From Megalopta genalis (lineage: Eukaryota > Arthropoda > Insecta > Hymenoptera > Halictidae): DNA of 64,000 nt. Numbering within the stretch: the first letter of the stretch is position 1; every line of letters begins with the position of its first letter. Below, piece after piece: positions 11,549-19,720 of the stretch. The stretch spans positions 13,041,501 to 13,105,500 of the forward strand of contig NC_135019.1 of NCBI RefSeq assembly GCF_051020955.1, written 5' to 3'. Below the pieces are notes generated by a model, which worked only from the letters and a program-made list of their open reading frames with translations, was not told where the DNA came from and did no database searches. The translations under genes and the position numbers were made by a program.

Positions 11549-12133
11549 TTGGGTTGGCAACTAAGTAATTGTCGATTTCAGTTATAGATGTCTCTCACTC
11601 CCATTTTTATGATATCCGTAAATGTTATATTATAAAATTATTATTATTATTATTATTATGTTATTTTTTATCATCCGTGAATGTTAGCAACTGGACAAAT
11701 TGAATGCTGCGGTCAAGGAAAAGCGACCAGAATTGGTCGATCGTAAAGGTGTCATTTTCCACCAGGACAATGCTAGGCCGCACACGTCTTTGTCCACTCG
11801 GCAAAAATTGATGGATATTGGTTGGGAATTGATGTTGCACCCACCATATAGCCCTGATCTCGCGCCATCGGATTGCCACTTATTTCGATCCCTGGACAAC
11901 TCCCTTCGTGGTAAAACTTTTAACGATGATGACGCTGTAAAATCTCACTTAACTCAGTGTTTTGGCCGAAAAGGATCAGACTTTCTACGAGCGTGGAATT
12001 TTCAAGTTGTCGGAGAGATGGCAAAAGGTCATCGAACAAAATGGAAAATACATTACAGATTAAACTTCGTTCCAAGTAAAAAAAATTTTTTATTTCATTG
12101 AACAAATCGGCAATTACTTAGTTGCCAACCCAA
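11549..12133 (+). mobile_element. Internally deleted mariner transposon, copy 1
   Basis: The element is 585 bp with inverted ends TTGGGTTGGCAACTAAGTAA and its complement, flanked by TA on both sides (11547-11548 and 12134-12135). Complete mariners are about 1.3 kb. Here the left untranslated sequence runs through an ATT microsatellite straight into the C-terminal third of the transposase. Copy 2 has exactly the same length and the same deletion. It cannot encode an active enzyme but keeps both ends, so it could have been moved by a transposase supplied elsewhere. Confidence 0.95.
11688..12063 (+). pseudogene. Mariner transposase, C-terminal fragment with frameshift
   Basis: The frame enters at the codons for QLDKLNAAVKEKRPEL and contains HQDNARPH and, further on, HPPYSPDLAPSD. 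Exactly 34 residues separate the second and third catalytic aspartates, the DD34D signature of mariner enzymes, which cut and paste DNA at TA sites. The N-terminal DNA-binding domain and first catalytic aspartate are absent, leaving about 125 of the usual 340-350 residues. A single-base insertion at about 11958-11970, relative to copy 2, shifts the frame before the C-terminal WQKV..NGKY region, whose stop is at 12061. The ATG at 11700 is an internal methionine-like codon and not the true start. This is a relic without enzymatic activity. Confidence 0.95.
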
Positions 12134-12471
12134 TATATTGCGGAAAATATTACAATAACACTAGTTAAAAATCAGAATGAATGTTCTATTCTTGTTTTTA
12201 TAAATTAATATAAAACAGCTGTTTTTATTACTCTATAAATCTAGTGTCGAGAATACTCATCAAAATTTTTGTGGGCACCAAGCAATATTTAAGCACATTT
12301 CTGTCTCCCAATTAGTTAAAATATACTTACAAAGAAGAACATAATTTTTCAAATTGTATAATTGCTAGTTACCGGTGACTGACGCGGTCCGAACGGAAAT
12401 TATAGTGTCAGTCACCGATGGCCGACATGGCGCCTAACGCGTTAAAGACATATTGTTTAAATCGTACGAAG

Positions 12472-13275
12472 ATAAATGAAGCAAAGGGTGAGATAAAAAG
12501 GTCTGATCAGCTCCGAGGCTAAGTAAACTTGTTTCACATCGTAGAAAGAGAGAAAAAGAAAGGGAGAAAGAAAAAGGTGGGAGAGAGCATGAACGCCGCG
12601 TTCCTGTTTCCAGGATGTCGGAGAATCTGTTTCACAATACTCGAAAGATTTCCATCGAAGTTAATGTACCCCCATGGCCGTAGAAGGCGAGGAAAAAGCA
12701 GTCAGCAGCCTCGGGGAATCCGAGAAATAATTCCGAGCGTCGAAGAACCGGGGAATAATCCTGTCGACCGAGAAGTCACCGCTTCCAGCGCCGGTCCGCC
12801 ATGTTGTTCGTGGTGTTGCTCCGCGTAAACGGCGACTCGGCCCGATAATGCCACGAAGAAATAAGCCATGAGCTCGCTAAGATCGTCGAAACACCGCCAT
12901 TTGCGGCAGTTTGCCGACTCCGCGGCCGTCCCCGCCGCTTTAACTGTTTCCTCGAGCCGTTCGGGAAATTTCGAACTGGCGCACGGACATCCTTTCGAAC
13001 GCTGCGGTTGCGGTCGCTGCGGCTCTCGACGGGAAGTATCTTGTCAGCGCGGGCTTTCCGGTGGTTCCCGACCAAAAGGTTTGCCCGGCAAACGAGGATC
13101 GCGGTGCCTTCGAACGGAAATCTGCCGGCCACTCCGATCTTCCAGTTACCACCGCAATGATCGCTGTTGCGGAGTCTTCTGGGGATACATTATTTTTTTT
13201 AAACGCCGAGGGATCGGCCGTTCGTGCATCAGATATTTTTCAGTTACGGCGTTCTCGGCGCTCGTTCGATCCGAC
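12472..13275. other. Unassigned DNA, CpG-rich in the second half
   Basis: Purine-rich near 12545-12590, then CpG-rich to about 13270. Several frames on both strands overlap over 12770-13360, the longest 164 codons, with compositions typical of open GC-rich DNA. No family is recognised. Confidence 0.4.
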
Positions 13276-13683
13276 GAACGTGACGATGGAAATCGAAGTA
13301 TCTTATACGAAATAAAATTCCGATTCGATCGAAGTTGTTTTATTTACTTATACAGGCTCTAGACACTAAAGATGGTGTGTCGAAAATATTAAAAATTATA
13401 CAACAGTTATGCAAGAATTATACAGATCCTGTATAGTATCGTCATAGGATTAATAGTTGCAAAGCGTTACATTTAAGTATATTTAGAACTCAAATGTAAC
13501 GCTTTGCAACTATTAACCCAATGACGATACTGTACAAGTTCTGTATAATTCTTGCATAATTGTTGTATAATTTTTAATATTTTTGGTACGCCACATTTAG
13601 TGACTAGAACCCATATATATGCAAATAAAACAACTTCGATTGTATTGGAGCGTATAAAATTATTTGATTTCCATCGTCACGAA
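13276..13683. repeat. Palindrome of about 400 bp
   Basis: The sequence from 13276 (starting GTGACGATGGAAATC) reads inward and meets its complement ending near 13683 (GATTTCCATCGTCAC), centred at about 13480. Pairing persists through the arms, which include TTGCAAAGCGTTACATTT and its complement. The short loop TTAAGTATATTTAGAACTCA is the only unpaired centre. The left outer arm lies in CpG-rich DNA, so the inversion copied or captured local sequence. It is not coding. Confidence 0.88.
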
Positions 13684-13684
13684 A

Positions 13685-13840
13685 TACTACAAGTTAGAAA
13701 AATGATTTTATATTTACAGTTAAAGTAGCTTCGACTGCAAAGGGTTAAGTATATTTAGAACTCAACCCTTTGAGTTGAAGCACTTCGCACTCGAAGCTAC
13801 TTTAACTGTAAATATAAAATCATTTTTCTAACTTACAGTA
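13685..13840. repeat. Second palindrome with the same loop
   Basis: About 75-bp arms beginning TACTACAAGTTAGAAAAATG pair with the end at 13840. The centre again reads TTAAGTATATTTAGAACTCA, identical to the loop of the palindrome next to it. The right arm carries an extra insert of about 15-20 bp. The arms include the TTAA family A end (GCAAAGGGTTAA and complement), so this palindrome was built on a family A element. Confidence 0.85.
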
Positions 13841-14019
13841 TTATTATTTTATGCGATAAAATATTATTTTATGCATATGAAATTGACTCTTGGGACTCAC
13901 GCAACAGTTACACTTTCAACAATTTTTTATATCTAAACTTTGTTAATATAAGAATTATCTTAAAACGTGATGTAACAAATTTTAGCGGTGCCTTTGAGTC
14001 ACAACTTGAATGAAAAGGA
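13772..14019 (+). mobile_element. TTAA-type MITE family A, diverged copy
   Basis: It begins CCCTTTGAGTTGAAG and ends near AAAAGG followed by TTAA (14020-14023). The interior shares the 'ACAGTATT...ATGCATATGAAATTGA' region with the copy at 51377-51616. Its left half is duplicated in reverse to form the palindrome at 13685-13840. Confidence 0.65.
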
Positions 14020-14059
14020 TTAATAATACCTGCAAGCAGAGTTGAGCAAGATGTGATCT

Positions 14060-14165
14060 GACTAATGATCAACGATTATAACTAGTTGGTTATTATAACC
14101 AATTTATAATAATTTGGCGGAAAGTAATTCGATTAATGATTAACGATTATAACACTCGTCAGTTA
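14060..14165. repeat. Two imperfect copies of an AATGATCAACGATTATAAC motif
   Basis: A block near 14072 recurs near 14130 with few changes, and is rich in short ATTATAA/TTATAAT complements. Function unknown. Confidence 0.5.
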
Positions 14166-14170
14166 TCATG

Positions 14171-15670
14171 AATTATTAGAAATTAGTTATAACAGCTACC
14201 AGGTAAAAATCGTTGAGCGAATTTAGACAATCGAAAGATCTTCTATTCGTACGTTTCACTTTAAAATGGGTAAAAAGATCGATCTCTTTTGCTGGGGGTA
14301 GAAGCACGCGCTTCGAGGGCTCGATTAACATATGTAAAAGATAAATGGGTTTAAAGTGTCGCAAGATATAATAGACTGTCCGCACGGTACGCTTTAAACA
14401 GTTCAAATTGATCGCGGAGGGTTTCCAAGCAACCGGCCCGAAGAATGACTTCGAGGTGAAAGCGGCCGGGGGTGAATCATTGACGGTCATTCGCGGGGAA
14501 ACCCTATCGCAGCATCTCACCCTCCGTCGGTCTGGTTTCCGCGAGGAACTCCGCTCGGATAATGCAATTAGCGGGATGTAGAATCGCGTTTAACAATCGA
14601 GTTAACCTGAACAAACCTCCCGGACACACCGTCCACCCCTTGTCTTTCAATTACCCGTTATCTGCGGCGCGTTTCGACGAGCCAGTCCCGGCGCGAACCG
14701 GCGGAATAGACGATAAACATATTGAGCAAGAGGAAGAAATCGAGGAAGGTGCGAGAGAGGCGAGGAGGAAAGATCCATCGAGCCATGTGGCAGGCGCAAA
14801 CGGTGTGAGTAATGGCGTCGGCCAATCGCTTCCAGCTCTAAAACACGAACGCGCCTCTTGTATCCCACTCCCTTGTTTCTCTGTCCCCCTTTTCCGTCTT
14901 TCCTCGTCCGACTGGCCTCGCGCAACCCTCTCCGTCGACTGTAATAACGACCGAGCTATCATCAACGGGATCATTATCATCGATCGATCGATGGCCTTCG
15001 TCGTCCTCCTCCTCCTTCTCCTTTCCTTCTTCTTTATCTTTTTCTATCGCTGTCCTTGCGTCGCGCTGATCCACGATAAGTGGAACGGGGGGATGGAATC
15101 GATCGCGGGGGGTTGAGGCAGCCGAGCATAGGGGCAGGTTTAATGACGAAATTATACCGGGGGGCCCTCCATGAAGACGTAATATTTTTCTGGCGAGGCC
15201 GAGACGATCATTTACCGGCGATGATCGCGCCACCACGAAAAACGATGACACACGGCGTGCGTGCCCCGGAGATTTCCGACGCGTCGGGGCCCCGATCCTC
15301 TCTCTCTCTCCCTGACCCCTTCCTCCGGGGCACGACGCTCGTTCCCTCGAATTAAGCAATGAAATTATCCTACGCCGATGAACGGCCGCGCTGAATATGT
15401 TTACCCCGAGCCGCGTAGCGGCGCGACGTCGAAAACGCTCGATAAATATTAATACGCGAGCACGCCGAGCCGCTTCGTTCCGTCGGCGAAAAGGAAACAC
15501 CTTCGAGCCCTCGGCCCCCCCTATGTAATTTGCCCCGTTAGCCGTTATTTAGAACGTCGATACGTTCTGCTACGCTGCAGCGCTGCCAGTTCGCTTTGAC
15601 ACCTGAATTCGTCCGACGCCTCGCTCTAGACTACCTTCGTTCGCTTTCTCGCGTTCGAACGTTATGCTCG
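14171..15670. other. CpG-rich unassigned block
   Basis: A long GC-elevated stretch, with a CCT/CTT-rich tract at 15003-15045. Frames up to 220 codons (14838-15500, minus strand) and 184 codons (14562-15116, plus strand) overlap each other and have the Arg/Ser/Pro bias of non-coding CpG-rich DNA. I see no domain, signal peptide or splice pattern that chooses among them. It may contain regulatory sequence or exons of an unseen gene. Confidence 0.4.
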
Positions 15671-15740
15671 ATCATTTTCCAACCGAGGCAGCTTGTTGAC
15701 GTTAAACGTACCATCACCGTCGCACAGGGTGAAGCGCGGA

Positions 15741-15950
15741 TTTCTCGCTAATTCGCGCTCAGATTGCGCACGAAAATGGACAATTCGAGAAGAGGAGTCT
15801 TGCGGCTCGGTTTTTTAGTCGTTGACAATCGGTAACTATAATAATATGATATAAGCCACGAGACTCGAATAATTGAGAGAATCTCCTTTTACAAAATTGC
15901 CCATTTTTGTGCGCAATCTGGGCGCGAATTGGTGAGAAAAATTACTGTAT
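15741..15950. mobile_element. Foldback element, copy 1
   Basis: A member of the window's main palindromic family. Left-arm hallmarks (CGCTCAGATTGCGCAC, AAAATGGACAATTCG, TCTTGCGGCTCG) are followed by a loop near GTTGACAATCGGTAACTAT. The arm then returns in reverse with GAGACTCGAATAATTGAGAG, CCATTTTTGTGCGCAATCTG and a terminal TTACTGTA. Diverged at the outer left end. Non-coding. Confidence 0.85.
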
Positions 15951-16032
15951 TTCGATCGTCTAGGGCAATGGTCGGCAATCATTTTCCAACCGAGGCAGCT
16001 TGTTGACGTTAAACGTACTACCACTGTCGCAC

Positions 16033-16256
16033 AGTATAAAGCGGGGATTTCTCGCTAATTCGCGCTCAGATTGCGCACGAAAATGGACAATTCGAGAAGA
16101 GGAGTCTTGCGGCTCGTTTTTTATAGTCGTTGACAATCGGTAACTGTAATAATATAATATAAGCCACGAGACTCGAATAATCGAGAGAATCTCGTTTTAC
16201 AAAATTGCCCATTTTTGTGCGCAATCTGGGCGCGAATTGGCGAGAAATTACTGTAT
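16033..16256. mobile_element. Foldback element, copy 2 (tandem duplicate of copy 1)
   Basis: Nearly identical to copy 1 because it lies in the second unit of the 307-bp duplication. It retains CAGTATAAAG on the left and ATTACTGTAT on the right. Open frames across it repeat those of copy 1 and have no independent support. Confidence 0.85.
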
Positions 16257-16271
16257 TTCGATCGTCTAGGG

Positions 16272-16551
16272 CAATGGTCGGCAAACCGCGGCTCGTGCGT
16301 GAGCCACACGCAGCTCTTTAACCCCTTGAGTGTGGCTCTTTCTACCTTAATCAGATTGAGGAACTTTTTAGCAAAGGCCAGTTTAGGAGTACCCTAATTA
16401 TGTTGATAACACAATATAGTTTAATTTATAGTTAAAGTTATAGTTTATAACTTATATAATTTAAGTATAAAAAATTTGATTCTTAAAAGAAATTTCAATC
16501 GTTCTACTGTCGATATTTGGCTCTGTTGACTAATGAGATTGCCGACCACTG
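16272..16551. mobile_element. hAT-like non-autonomous transposon
   Basis: The left end CAATGGTCGGCAAACC and right end TTGCCGACCACTG are inverted copies. The left subterminal region (CGCGGCTCGTG..GAGCCACACGCAGCTCTTT) is the GGCTC-rich type seen in hAT elements that begin CAGTGGTCGGCAAAC. Eight bases before it, GTCTAGGG, and eight after it, ATCTAGAG, agree at six positions, which fits the 8-bp target duplication of hAT. At 280 bp it has no transposase. Confidence 0.85.
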
Positions 16552-17112
16552 ATCTAGAGAAACTTAATTCTCGGTGATTATATCTTTTTTTTTTGTTTTC
16601 TACTATGTATCGGATTGTATTATAATTACTTCTAATTACATATAAATGCGAGAGACAGGAGCCACTTGGAGATTTTATTCCTTCTGTAACAGTTCCAGTA
16701 GATTGCAATTAATATATCATTAAAAGCTTGTAATATTTGCTTGAATAATTGCAATTACTCGGTTTTGCTATAAATGTATAAAATCCGCAGTCTAGAGGTC
16801 GATTCATAATCATTTTTGATTTCTTTTTCTAGTCTCTGTCTGCTCCTTCTTTTATTTCTTTTTCATTGTTTATATCTTTTTGGACGAACTGAACGGCCAT
16901 TTTTTGCCGTCGGATGGAGATACGGTCGTAAACGCAAACGATTACTATTAACAAGTATTATTTTCGATCGAATAGAATTATTAAGACCAGATTTTAACTG
17001 TTCAGTTTTCTTCTATTTCGTGCAATTGATGCAGACAATTTTTATTTTGCATAAAAATCCGCGGTCTACTTATCGGTCGCTTTTAGTCCTCGGTACATTT
17101 AGCGTATAATTA
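16552..17112. other. Unassigned DNA with two TAGACTGCGG-type ends
   Basis: At 16763-16795 and 17041-17072 the motif appears in the orientation ATAAAATCCGCAGTCTA, the right end of the MITE family at 62609 and 63314. No left ends are found here, so these are fragments. The rest is AT-rich and unassigned. Confidence 0.5.
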
Positions 17113-17116
17113 TTAA

Positions 17117-17436
17117 CCCTTTGCACTCGAGGGCTCCGGAGCGGAGCCATTTAAAATTTGTCTTCAAACTCGAGGGCTCCGCTACGGAGACAATGCAAAT
17201 AATTTTCAGTTTTTAACATAAGAACAAAAACAAATCGTAAAAATTAGTTATAGGATGTTTCGCTGTTGGTGACAAATGACGTTTGTATCCATAAACAATT
17301 AAAAAAATAATAACATACAACGATGACTTTTCTTTTAATGCTTATATCATGAACTTACATGTGAATATGATCTTTTCACTAAAATGGCTTCGAGTTGCTG
17401 GTAATATGACTCAAAAAAAACTTCGAGTGCAAAGGG
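17117..17436. mobile_element. TTAA-type MITE family A, copy 1
   Basis: TTAA lies on both sides (17113-17116 and 17437-17440). The ends read CCCTTTGCACTCGA and TTCGAGTGCAAAGGG. The left side contains an extra repeated module, CTCGAGGGCTCCG, at about 17125 and 17168. The element is 320 bp and non-coding. The TTAA target suggests piggyBac-type mobilisation. Confidence 0.88.
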
Positions 17437-17440
17437 TTAA

Positions 17441-17654
17441 GTTGTCTCAAATGGTCGTTCCATTTCCGACCGACGCAGGCTGTGAATTAATGGAAATAAA
17501 TGGAAATAAATGGAAGCTCGGAAAACATCGACGCATCAATAACTCAAAATGTGCACGTTACGGAAAGAAAGTTTTCCACAAGTCTCTCGATAATAGCGTC
17601 ATCCGACGTTTCCATTATTTTGTATCTGCTTATTCTACGATCTCTTCTGCCAAG
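17441..17654. other. Unassigned DNA between two elements
   Basis: No recognisable feature except a short tandem TGGAAATAAA near 17493-17513. Confidence 0.4.
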
Positions 17655-17874
17655 TACAGTAATGTCTCTCTAATTGACGCTCAGATCGTCCACAAAAATG
17701 GACAATTCAGGAAGATGAGATACGATTATTCGAGGCTTGCGGTTTGTTTTTATAGTTAGGAATTGTCAACAACTATATAAAACGAGCTGTAAGGTTCGAA
17801 TAATCGTATCTCCTTCTCCCATATTGTCCATTTTTGTGTACGATCTGAGCGTCAGTTAGGGTGACATTACTGTA
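17655..17874. mobile_element. Foldback element, copy 3 (complete)
   Basis: It starts TACAGTAATGTCTCTCTAAT and ends GACATTACTGTA, 220 bp in all. Arms pair through AAAATGGACAATTCAGGAAG and its complement, with a loop near AATTGTCAACAACTA. It forms the outer left end of the composite. Confidence 0.9.
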
Positions 17875-18062
17875 TGTACAGTTAATATTAGCTTGAACCT
17901 CTTAGCGATGACAGAAAAAAAGCTTGCTTGGCATAGCTCGGCAGAGTTCCGGAAAGAGGTTGCAAAAGTTTCATGAAACCTGATAATTAGAAAGTACAAA
18001 AAAGCGAAGAAGGAATAATAAATGAGATTGCTGTTTATTAGAGATATCGAGATAACGTCATC
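17875..18062 (+). repeat. Spacer U of the composite (left copy)
   Basis: A non-foldback segment repeated in reverse complement at about 19272-19487. The two copies differ by scattered substitutions and by two short insertions in the right copy, a (GT)n run and about 20 bp near 19425. No coding evidence. Confidence 0.85.
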
Positions 18063-18202
18063 TTGCGGTTTGTTTGTATAGTTAGAAATTGTCAACAACT
18101 ATAAAAAAACGAGCCACAAGGCTCGAATAATCGTATCTCCTTTTCCGCAAATTGTCCATTTTAGTGCACAATTTGGGTGACAATTAGGGAGACATTACTG
18201 TA
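18063..18202. mobile_element. Foldback element, copy 4 (left arm truncated)
   Basis: It starts inside the left arm at CTTGCGGTTTG, then has the loop and a complete right arm ending GGGAGACATTACTGTA. It is the inner left foldback of the composite. Confidence 0.85.
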
Positions 18203-19054
18203 TGTACTAACACTATATCCGGAAACTTTTCGTAAAAGTAAAAGTAAAATCGTGACTTCGATAGAGGCAACAATTCATGCAGACTCGGCGTAATTCAATC
18301 CTTCCGCGATTTCTCAGAAAGATCCATTGCGATGGAGCAAGTAGAAGGTATTGTCGTTCCTCAACGAATTTCCTTTCGGCGCCTCCGCTCGAATATCCGA
18401 GTTCCAATCTATTTTTCAAACGCCAACGTCAGCAAACGTATCGCCACTTTCTACATTCCTCGCCGCGTTAGGCTTCGTTACGTCCTCGAACATCCCGAAA
18501 AACACGGGTACCATAACGGCCCGGCCGGTTCGTACGTTGAATTGTTCCCGAGGAATGTCCGTCGGTTTGTGCAAACCGGCCCATTAGAGGTAAACCGACG
18601 CGCGTCAATCCGATTTAAAAGTGGCGTGTCAAAGTTTGCGCGCGGCGAACGCGCGCGTGTACTCGTCCGGCGCAGGGACGTGTTCATACGTCAGCGGCTC
18701 ATTAACGGCGACAGGGACGCGTGAACGTCGATTCGACGGGTCGGACGCGGCCCGAAATACGCAAAGTTCACGGGAACTCGTTTGCACAATGCTAATCCCG
18801 TTCTCCTCGCGATCGCATGCGATCCCGCGATCCGAAACTCGCTTATTCCCGCTGTCCGATCTTCCGTTCGCTGTCTGCTAATACTATGTTCGCTTTCAGA
18901 GTGAATAATAATGTTCTTTTAAAAGAATTCACCGTGATGGACGCCTCCGTCCGACGTTTAATGCGCCTAAGCGTGCATTCCGAACGAGCTGGGAACCTGA
19001 ACTTCTTAAAAGTCATCCCCTGCGACGTGGAAATTAGAAAGGTCCCGGAGGTTT
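18203..19054. other. Central 852 bp enclosed by the mirrored foldbacks
   Basis: Much richer in CpG than the flanking foldbacks, and unlike anything else in the window. A plus-strand frame starting ATG at 18332 runs 130 codons to 18724 and encodes an Arg-rich product with no domain I recognise. Another plus frame and a minus frame overlap it, so composition alone can explain it. This may be host DNA caught between foldbacks. Confidence 0.5.
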
Positions 19055-19224
19055 CACAGCAATGTCTCTCTAATTGACGCGCAGATTGACCACAAAAATG
19101 GACAATTTGGGAAGAGAAGATATAATTATTCGAGCCTTGCGTCTCGTTTTTATAGTTACAAATAGTCCACAATTATAAAAACGAGCCGCATGCTCGGATA
19201 ATCGTATCTTTATAAATCACTGTA
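19055..19224. mobile_element. Foldback element, copy 5 (right arm truncated)
   Basis: Complete left arm (CAGCAATGTCTCTCTAATTG) and loop, then ATAAAAACGAGCCGCATGCT. The right arm stops at CGTATCTTTATAAATCACTG. It mirrors copy 4 as the inner foldback of the composite. Confidence 0.85.
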
Positions 19225-19271
19225 TAAATAAAAAAATTCTAAATTACTGTACAGTTATTGGCTCGCTTGAG

Positions 19272-19487
19272 AAGATGACGTTTTCTCGATATCTCTAATA
19301 AACAGCAATCTCATTTATTATTCCTTCTTCGCTTGTGTGTGTGTGAATTTTCTAATTATCAGGTTTCATGAAACTTTTGCAACCTCTTTCCGAAACTCTA
19401 CCGAGCTATGTCAAGCAGGTTTGCTACATTTCGCACGTCTTTTTTTTCTGTCGTCGCTAAGAGGTTCAAGCTAATATTAACTGTACA
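19272..19487 (-). repeat. Spacer U' of the composite (inverted copy)
   Basis: Reverse complement of 17875-18062, from GAAGATGACGTTTTCTCGAT to TTCAAGCTAATATTAACTG. It contains a short (GT)n expansion near 19335 that is absent from the left copy. Confidence 0.85.
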
Positions 19488-19720
19488 TACAGTAATGTCT
19501 CCCTAACTGACGCTCAGATTGTACGCAAAAATGGACAATACGGGAAAAGGAGATACGATTATTCGAACCTTACAGCTCGTTTTTATGGTTGTTGACAATT
19601 CGTAACCATAAAAACGAACCGCAAACAAACAACTGCAAGGCTCGAATAATCGAACCTCCTCTTCCAAAATTATCCAATTTAATGAACAATCTGTGCGTCA
19701 GTAAGGGAGACATTACTGTA
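19488..19720. mobile_element. Foldback element, copy 6 (complete)
   Basis: It starts TACAGTAATGTCTCCCTAAC and ends GGGAGACATTACTGTA, 233 bp. It is longer than copy 3 because of a CAAACAAACAACTG insertion in the right arm. It forms the outer right end of the composite. Confidence 0.9.

Larger units (their letters stand above)
11500..12471 (+). repeat. Host repeat interrupted by mariner copy 1
   Basis: Sequence left of the mariner (11500-11548) and right of it (12134 onward) joins into one block that matches the uninterrupted copy near 6236-6415. The right part continues to 12471 and is repeated almost unchanged at 22656-22993. Within it, 12370-12415 contains a short hairpin built on GTGACTGAC and its complement. 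Confidence 0.8.
15671..16283. repeat. 307-bp tandem duplication containing a foldback
   Basis: The unit beginning ATCATTTTCCAACCGAGGCA at 15671 starts again at 15978. The two units are highly similar and each contains one foldback element. The first unit ends in CAATGGTCGGCAA, the terminal bases of the hAT-like element that follows the second unit. The duplication therefore arose after that element had inserted, with its right breakpoint about 13 bp inside the element. Confidence 0.88.
17655..19720. mobile_element. Composite foldback structure with mirrored arms
   Basis: The order is foldback (17655-17874), spacer U (17875-18062), truncated foldback (18063-18202), 852 bp of other DNA (18203-19054), truncated foldback (19055-19224), inverted spacer U' (about 19272-19487), foldback (19488-19720). 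U and U' are reverse complements over about 190 bp, for example GCTTGAACCTCTTAGCGA in U and its complement in U'. The block is therefore symmetric about the central 852 bp and resembles a composite transposon or a captured segment. Sequences just outside the two ends do not match, so target duplication is unproven. Confidence 0.75.

Noticed and set aside
14562..15500. 184-codon plus-strand and 220-codon minus-strand frames
   Set aside because: They overlap on opposite strands in CpG-rich DNA. No domain, splice pattern or family resemblance supports either.
15741..16309. Short minus-strand frames repeated twice, looking like a small gene family
   Set aside because: The repetition comes from the 307-bp tandem duplication of a foldback element, and the frames cross the hairpin.
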